IMG/VR virus record: IMGVR_UViG_3300025466_001268
Coordinates: 1 to 41,246 of that record
Reading direction: 5' to 3' (one strand)
Length of the DNA: 41,246 nucleotides
From: a virus
Shown here: positions 37,741 through 41,246 of the stretch, piece after piece
Position numbering within the stretch: the stretch's first letter is position 1
Layout: each line of letters opens with the position of its first letter
Made by a program: the position numbers and the translations under genes
Notes under the pieces: model-generated
Told to the model about the DNA's origin: nothing
Databases searched by the model: none
The model's input: only the letters and a program-made list of their open reading frames with translations

Positions 37741-37742
37741 GA

Positions 37743-40403
37743 TTATTCCCAGGTAAACAAATCATCAAATGTTGTTTTAATATCTGTGCTTTCGGCAATA
37801 CGCCACTCAAGCACACCCAGTAAGTTCTCTACCTTTTGATCTACAATAGTTGATTCCATTAGGCTATCATCAAATGGCAAGTCCTTAAACCACGCAGGAA
37901 TATGAGTTTCATCTGTTGGGTAACCTACGCTAGTATACCCTACTGGATTATCTTTTAACTTACATACAATAGTTTTCATGCCGTCTACAATAGTTGTAGA
38001 ATAGTTATCACCATGCATACGCTTAAGGTTATTCCAGTTCATTGCGGCACGAACGTGTCCGGGCATGTTGGCTTTACCTAGACGTGCTTCTTCGGCAGCG
38101 TACTTGGTCAAGTTGTTTACACGCTTAGGTGTGCCTTTCTCCCAAGCCGGACGTTCTGCAAACTTTAATTTAAACTCTTTGACTTTTTCAATGATAGCTT
38201 CACGTTGTGCACCTGTTAGTACATCCATAAGCAATTCACTTAAGAACTCCTGTACAATCTTAGGAGTATCTGAACGTTTCAAGTCTAAGCCCATGGCCTT
38301 CATCTTACCTGGCTTGCCGTGGGTGTCTAAGCGTACACCTTCCATGTCAAAGATTAACACACCATAACGTTTCTTCTTAATAAACAGGCCTTTTGACGCA
38401 ATAAGCTCACGACCTGCTTTAATAATAGCACCCATATCTCTAGGACAGTGGCAAGCACGTTCCATAAATGCAGGGAATGAGTTATTAACAGAGTCAGCAA
38501 TGGTATCGTATAGTTGCACACAGATTTCTCTGTTCCACTCCATGCGTCCTGCTTCTACTTCCTCTTTGATTTGCGGCCAGGCTGAGAAATAGACTGAGTC
38601 CGTGTCCCCGTAGATGATCGACGAGCCGATGTGATTGTAGTCACCTGTGATTGCTTCGTTGACGTGGCTGTCCATGTGCTTCGCGATGATACGACCCGTA
38701 AGCGTTGTACTTTGGCCAATGCGTTGGTCAAAGAAACGGCAACCTGGGTTAAGGATAGCGCCGTATAGCGAGTTGAGATTAATTTTCTTAACGAGTTGCC
38801 TTTTGTCCCAGAACGCTTCATCTTCCTTAGATGTTGCGGTTTTCTTTTTAGCTTGCATTTCTTTACGTTCAGCATACCATCTCTCCAGGAGTCCGGGAAT
38901 TATACCCTTTATATTAAACTTAAATATTGTACCATTGGCACTTAACGTCCACGGTTGATTACTATCAAATATTAGGCGCCATACGTCAGCAGCACTTAAT
39001 ATGTCACTACCACCCGATTCCCAGTCTACGGTAATCTCTGTGCCTATTTCTGAATTCATTACCGCTTGATACTCTAGGCTACCAAACATGTTTTCCCATG
39101 CATCAGCAAAACTAGCACCGCCATCCATCTTCTCTTTAATGTAATGGTCAGTCATTGTAGTTCTTAACTGTCCAACAACCGTTTCTGGCCCCATGTTAAG
39201 AGCACGGATCGCTGAGGGGTAGAGTGAGTTAAGATCGATTGCTCCGATGTATTCGTGCATGCCTTTTTTGGGATAAGCAACATAGGCACCGGCCGCTTGT
39301 GTGTCTCCTTGGTCATCTCTGGATCTCCTGTTAGGTACAACTAAGCCACGGGCATGGGCTTCGTTGATAATTGCTTGCTCAGTGACTGCTACAGCACCCA
39401 TTGTGGTTTGTAGCAATACAGTATTATCGTGTGCCAGTTCATTAGCTAGGTCTAAGAAACGTAACTTCTTATCTAGCTTGGCAAGAATCATTGTATCCTG
39501 TCGGTTATAGTCAATAAACTTTGGGAAATCTTTATTGTATAGCTGATCTAATGTGCCTTCATATGCAACTTTGCTTTCGCCTAATTCGTATTCGCCGATA
39601 GCATCTAATGAGTAGCTATGACGTTCTTCGTATGTGTACTTGCGATACAGTTGCATATAGTCTAGGTGTACACGACCTAGTAAGTCAAATGTTAAATTCT
39701 CTGCACCAAAGCGTTCAAACATACGTTGCTTAGGTAATTGTCCCCACAAGCATAGTCTGCGTGTATCATCCTTGGATAGTACACGAGTAATACGCATAGT
39801 AGTATAGGGAATATCGAAACCTTCTGAGTTCCAACCACTTAAGATGTCTGCGTCTTGTATTAAGTCCAAGAACGTGTTAAGCATATCTTCTTCACGCTCA
39901 AACAAATAACAGTTTTCGTACTGGTCACAAATTTCTTGTGCAGTTTCCCACGAGTAACTCTTAGGCGGAACAACCAAGGTGACAAGTTTGTCCATCCAGT
40001 CTAAGTAAACTGAGAACGCAGTAATAGGATTAAATGGATCTTCGGGTTTGGAGTAGCCTCTTAGTGGATCAAAGTCTACCTCAATATCGAAAAAGGCTGT
40101 TTGTAGTTTAGGCGAGTCAATACCTAAATAGTTTTCTTCTAAGCAACGGAAGATGGGATTAATGTCTGACTCCCATAAGCGTTTGCTGCCATTGATACGT
40201 TGTTCTTTATGAAACTCTTTACCATTCTTAGTAGAAAAACGTGACACGGGCGTGTCAAAGATAGTGCGGAACTTACCGCGAGGGTCGTCGTAGTAGAATA
40301 CATAGTTAGCTGGATACTCTTTAAAAACACGTTCTCCATTAACACGTTCTACCACATGTATGCGATCATGATCGCGATCAAACAATGCGTCAATATATGA
40401 CAT
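37743..40403 (-). CDS. 43: family B DNA polymerase (T4 gp43-like)
   Basis: The replicative polymerase with 3'-5' proofreading has all motifs at near-T4 positions. Exo I is FFDIEVD (Asp106, Glu108), exo II WNSEGFDIPY (Asp197) and exo III YNRQD (Asp303). Motif A is DLNSLYPS (Asp390), motif B KKINLNSLYG (540-548) and motif C YGDTDSVY (Asp600, Asp602), with a KKKRYG after it. The C-terminal TTFDDLFTWE is probably the clamp-binding tail. At 886 residues the length matches T4 (898) and the gene is intact, not split. A 73-nt leader with two hairpins precedes it. Confidence 0.97.
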   Translation of the reverse strand: MSYIDALFDRDHDRIHVVERVNGERVFKEYPANYVFYYDDPRGKFRTIFDTPVSRFSTKNGKEFHKEQRINGSKRLWESDINPIFRCLEENYLGIDSPKLQTAFFDIEVDFDPLRGYSKPEDPFNPITAFSVYLDWMDKLVTLVVPPKSYSWETAQEICDQYENCYLFEREEDMLNTFLDLIQDADILSGWNSEGFDIPYTTMRITRVLSKDDTRRLCLWGQLPKQRMFERFGAENLTFDLLGRVHLDYMQLYRKYTYEERHSYSLDAIGEYELGESKVAYEGTLDQLYNKDFPKFIDYNRQDTMILAKLDKKLRFLDLANELAHDNTVLLQTTMGAVAVTEQAIINEAHARGLVVPNRRSRDDQGDTQAAGAYVAYPKKGMHEYIGAIDLNSLYPSAIRALNMGPETVVGQLRTTMTDHYIKEKMDGGASFADAWENMFGSLEYQAVMNSEIGTEITVDWESGGSDILSAADVWRLIFDSNQPWTLSANGTIFKFNIKGIIPGLLERWYAERKEMQAKKKTATSKEDEAFWDKRQLVKKINLNSLYGAILNPGCRFFDQRIGQSTTLTGRIIAKHMDSHVNEAITGDYNHIGSSIIYGDTDSVYFSAWPQIKEEVEAGRMEWNREICVQLYDTIADSVNNSFPAFMERACHCPRDMGAIIKAGRELIASKGLFIKKKRYGVLIFDMEGVRLDTHGKPGKMKAMGLDLKRSDTPKIVQEFLSELLMDVLTGAQREAIIEKVKEFKLKFAERPAWEKGTPKRVNNLTKYAAEEARLGKANMPGHVRAAMNWNNLKRMHGDNYSTTIVDGMKTIVCKLKDNPVGYTSVGYPTDETHIPAWFKDLPFDDSLMESTIVDQKVENLLGVLEWRIAESTDIKTTFDDLFTWE

Positions 40404-40417
40404 TTATTCTCCAATGT

Positions 40418-40437
40418 GTGTAACTTTGAGCTTACAC
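40418..40437 (-). promoter_or_regulatory. hairpin before the polymerase ribosome site, possible autogenous operator
   Basis: In the mRNA, GUGUAA and UUACAC form a perfect 6-bp stem with an 8-nt loop (GCUCAAAG). It ends 5 nt upstream of the GGAG of the polymerase gene. T4 gp43 represses its own translation by binding a hairpin with an 8-nt loop next to its ribosome site, so a similar role is plausible. The loop sequence is not the T4 one. Confidence 0.55.
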
Positions 40438-40448
40438 TTACTCTACAT

Positions 40449-40463
40449 GCCGGTTAAGCCAGC
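40449..40463 (-). promoter_or_regulatory. small hairpin at the start of the polymerase leader
   Basis: GCUGG and CCGGC form a 5-bp stem (one G-U pair) with a CUUAA loop. It lies right at the expected transcript start below the promoter at 40471-40499. It might stabilise the 5' end. Confidence 0.42.
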
Positions 40464-40470
40464 GAGTCTT

Positions 40471-40499
40471 ATTATACTACTTTACTGCTACTAATACAA
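40471..40499 (-). promoter_or_regulatory. sigma70-like promoter of the DNA polymerase gene
   Basis: The minus strand has TTGTAT (40494-40499) and TATAAT (40471-40476) with 17 nt between them. The promoter overlaps the last codons of the upstream membrane protein gene. Confidence 0.65.
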
Positions 40500-40788
40500 G
40501 TTTAGTTAAACCAACTGTGTCAATACAAAACAATAAAGCATAGTTGGCTAACATTCCAAAACTGCCACGGGTCCATGCAGCCCATGCATATACAAGAGTG
40601 CTACATACCCAAATACTATACAATGGTAACAGTGGAGGATCTGGTAAGAACCAAGTCATACCAAATGCACACCCTACACTACCAAACCATGCACCTATTT
40701 CTAAACAAAAGCGTAAGGGCCAATCTTGGTAGTCCTTACGCATCCAGTTAGAAGTATTAGACAGCCAACCAGAGACAGTTTGCTTCAA
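40477..40788 (-). CDS. phage membrane protein (103 aa)
   Basis: Three hydrophobic helices are visible: WPLRFCLEIGAWFGSVGCAFG, PLYSIWVCSTLVYAWAAW and MLANYALLFCIDTVGL. They are linked by short loops, after an N-terminal soluble stretch of about 25 residues. The layout (Asn-Tyr and Ile-Asp in the last helix) recalls small membrane proteins of T4-like marine phages and, loosely, PnuC-like transporters. It overlaps the DsbA-like gene by 4 nt. Function unknown. Confidence 0.72.
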   Translation of the reverse strand: MKQTVSGWLSNTSNWMRKDYQDWPLRFCLEIGAWFGSVGCAFGMTWFLPDPPLLPLYSIWVCSTLVYAWAAWTRGSFGMLANYALLFCIDTVGLTKLVLVAVK

Positions 40789-41048
40789 AGTGTTTTACCA
40801 ACAGTTTCGAGGATAGTATTTAATTCTTCATTGTCTTGATTGGTTTCACCAAGTTTAGATTTTTGGGCAATCCTAATTGCCTTCTTTAGGATAGCTGGTT
40901 TAATTTCCATTTCTTCTGCAATGGCTTTAACTGTATCCGATAAGCCGGCATTTAAGTCTTCGATTTCTTGTAGTACGGCCATACCCTCATTTATGATCTG
41001 AGTCAATTTTGCTTTTTGTTCGTTTGAGAACATGCGTGAACCTGCCAT
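40785..41048 (-). CDS. dsbA: DsbA-like double-stranded DNA-binding protein
   Basis: An 87-residue, all-helical protein with the layout of T4-like DsbA: a first helix KLTQIINEGMAVLQEIEDL, then LSDTVKAIAEEMEIKPAILKKAIRIAQKS, which could be a helix-turn-helix for DNA. Length (T4 DsbA is 89 residues) and location among replication genes agree. In T4, DsbA binds late promoter DNA. The identification rests on remembered cyanophage homologues and is moderate. A good promoter and AGGAG ribosome site precede it. Confidence 0.62.
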   Translation of the reverse strand: MAGSRMFSNEQKAKLTQIINEGMAVLQEIEDLNAGLSDTVKAIAEEMEIKPAILKKAIRIAQKSKLGETNQDNEELNTILETVGKTL

Positions 41049-41072
41049 TTGAATCTCCTATGTAATTGATTT

Positions 41073-41101
41073 ATTATACAGTATTTAATTCAATAACGCA
41101 A
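41073..41101 (-). promoter_or_regulatory. sigma70-like promoter of the dsbA-like gene
   Basis: The minus strand has TTGCGT (41096-41101), 17 nt, then TATAAT (41073-41078). The gene's AGGAG ribosome site follows 14-18 nt downstream. Confidence 0.62.
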
Positions 41102-41117
41102 GAGGAGTTTAGAAAAG

Positions 41118-41201
41118 TTATTCAAAGAAAAACCGCTTTTTCCAAATACATTCCGGAGCACGACTTCCATATATTCGAAGGGCAGCGGCGAGCCCATTCA
41201 C
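41118..41201 (-). CDS. possible very short protein (27 aa) near the right edge
   Basis: A GTG at 41201 opens 27 codons ending TAA. The predicted peptide (VNGLAAALRIYGSRAPECIW, then basic and Phe-rich) looks protein-like in composition. There is no clear ribosome site, and the frame is closed by a TAG just upstream. It may be a true micro-gene, a decayed gene end or chance. Confidence 0.25.
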   Translation of the reverse strand: MNGLAAALRIYGSRAPECIWKKRFFFE

Positions 41202-41208
41202 ACCGTAA

Positions 41209-41246
41209 TTAAACGGATCCTAAGGTGAATCTCTTATTTTGGTATA
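41209..41246 (-). CDS. possible C-terminus of a gene entering from the right
   Basis: One minus-strand frame is open from the edge for 11 codons (ending RFTLGSV) to a TAA at 41209-41211. It could be the end of a gene beyond the window, but two other frames are open for part of this stretch, so the choice is weak. Confidence 0.25.
   Translation of the reverse strand, partial: YQNKRFTLGSV

Noticed and set aside
38555-38875. Minus-strand frame of 106 codons inside the polymerase gene
   Set aside because: It is a shifted frame within the polymerase motif B region, rich in Arg, Lys and Ser; the polymerase frame carries the conserved motifs.
41150-41222. TTCGAAT resembling a tRNA T-loop on the minus strand near the right edge
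   Set aside because: The flanking bases do not form a 5-bp T-stem, and no acceptor, D or anticodon stem fits.
1-41246. Prophage integration site, transposon or CRISPR array
   Set aside because: No integrase, transposase, attachment-like direct repeat or regularly spaced repeat was found on either strand.

Overview
The window looks like part of the genome of a T4-type (Tevenvirinae-like) contractile-tailed phage of an aquatic bacterium. The evidence is a family B DNA polymerase with every T4 gp43 motif at near-T4 positions, a gp45-type sliding clamp, a T4 RNase H/FEN nuclease and a probable DsbA. These sit among many small phage-type hypotheticals in an AT-rich, tightly packed, almost entirely one-directional arrangement. 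Most junctions overlap by 1 to 40 nt (ATGA, GTGA, TAATG). No tRNA, rRNA, CRISPR array, transposon or structural (virion) gene was seen. No stretch over 300 bases lacks a gene. The host is not determined; the codon use and gene set fit an uncultured marine or freshwater phage.

Layout from left to right; all genes are on the minus strand unless stated. (1) 1-4092: an HExxH/VWA protein and a MoxR-type AAA ATPase with three small unknowns between them. (2) 4093-9022: a small unknown gene, a strong terminator, then an SPPY DNA methyltransferase, an Eco57I-like methyltransferase lacking a visible NPPY motif, and an SF2 helicase of restriction-enzyme type. (3) 9019-13306: a SleB-like wall hydrolase, phage hypotheticals and RNase H. 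(4) 13327-20951: two overlapping SGNH-hydrolase-like genes, QueE, a MazG-like protein, QueD, a phosphoribosyltransferase, tiny membrane proteins and FolE. (5) 21074-22159 is the only plus-strand gene, a short AMP-forming acyl/aryl ligase (ANL family). (6) 22149-30834: a small-molecule or glycan island with a short DegT aminotransferase, an Asp/Asn-hydroxylase-like enzyme, DUF6165-like, radical SAM/SPASM, GalE, a CDGSH iron-sulfur protein, an NAD-epimerase, a cupin, an SDR and a glycosyltransferase. (7) 30958-36020: T4-type hypotheticals, a T-fold QueD-like protein, a twitch radical SAM protein, a DpdA/TGT-like transglycosylase and a PAPS-type sulfotransferase. (8) 36020-41048: sliding clamp, SAM methyltransferase, DNA polymerase, a membrane protein and DsbA.

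How the genes may work together. FolE, QueD and QueE make successive intermediates towards 7-cyano-7-deazaguanine, and a TGT/DpdA-like enzyme is the known route for putting that base into phage DNA. QueC was not found here and could come from the host or from outside the window. The island in (5)-(6) has the parts to make and transfer an unusual sugar or acyl/amino group. Whether the target is a surface glycan, the virion or the DNA cannot be told from sequence.

Regulation visible in sequence. Four good sigma70-like promoters (TTGACT-17-TACAAT and similar) precede dsbA, the polymerase, folE and queD. A repeated activator-like box (GACnnnAAATGR, 9-10 nt upstream of TATAAT) precedes three left-end transcription units. 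The octamer GATAAATA, a variant of the T4 late promoter, precedes three genes. The polymerase leader carries a 6-bp hairpin with an 8-nt loop just upstream of its ribosome binding site.
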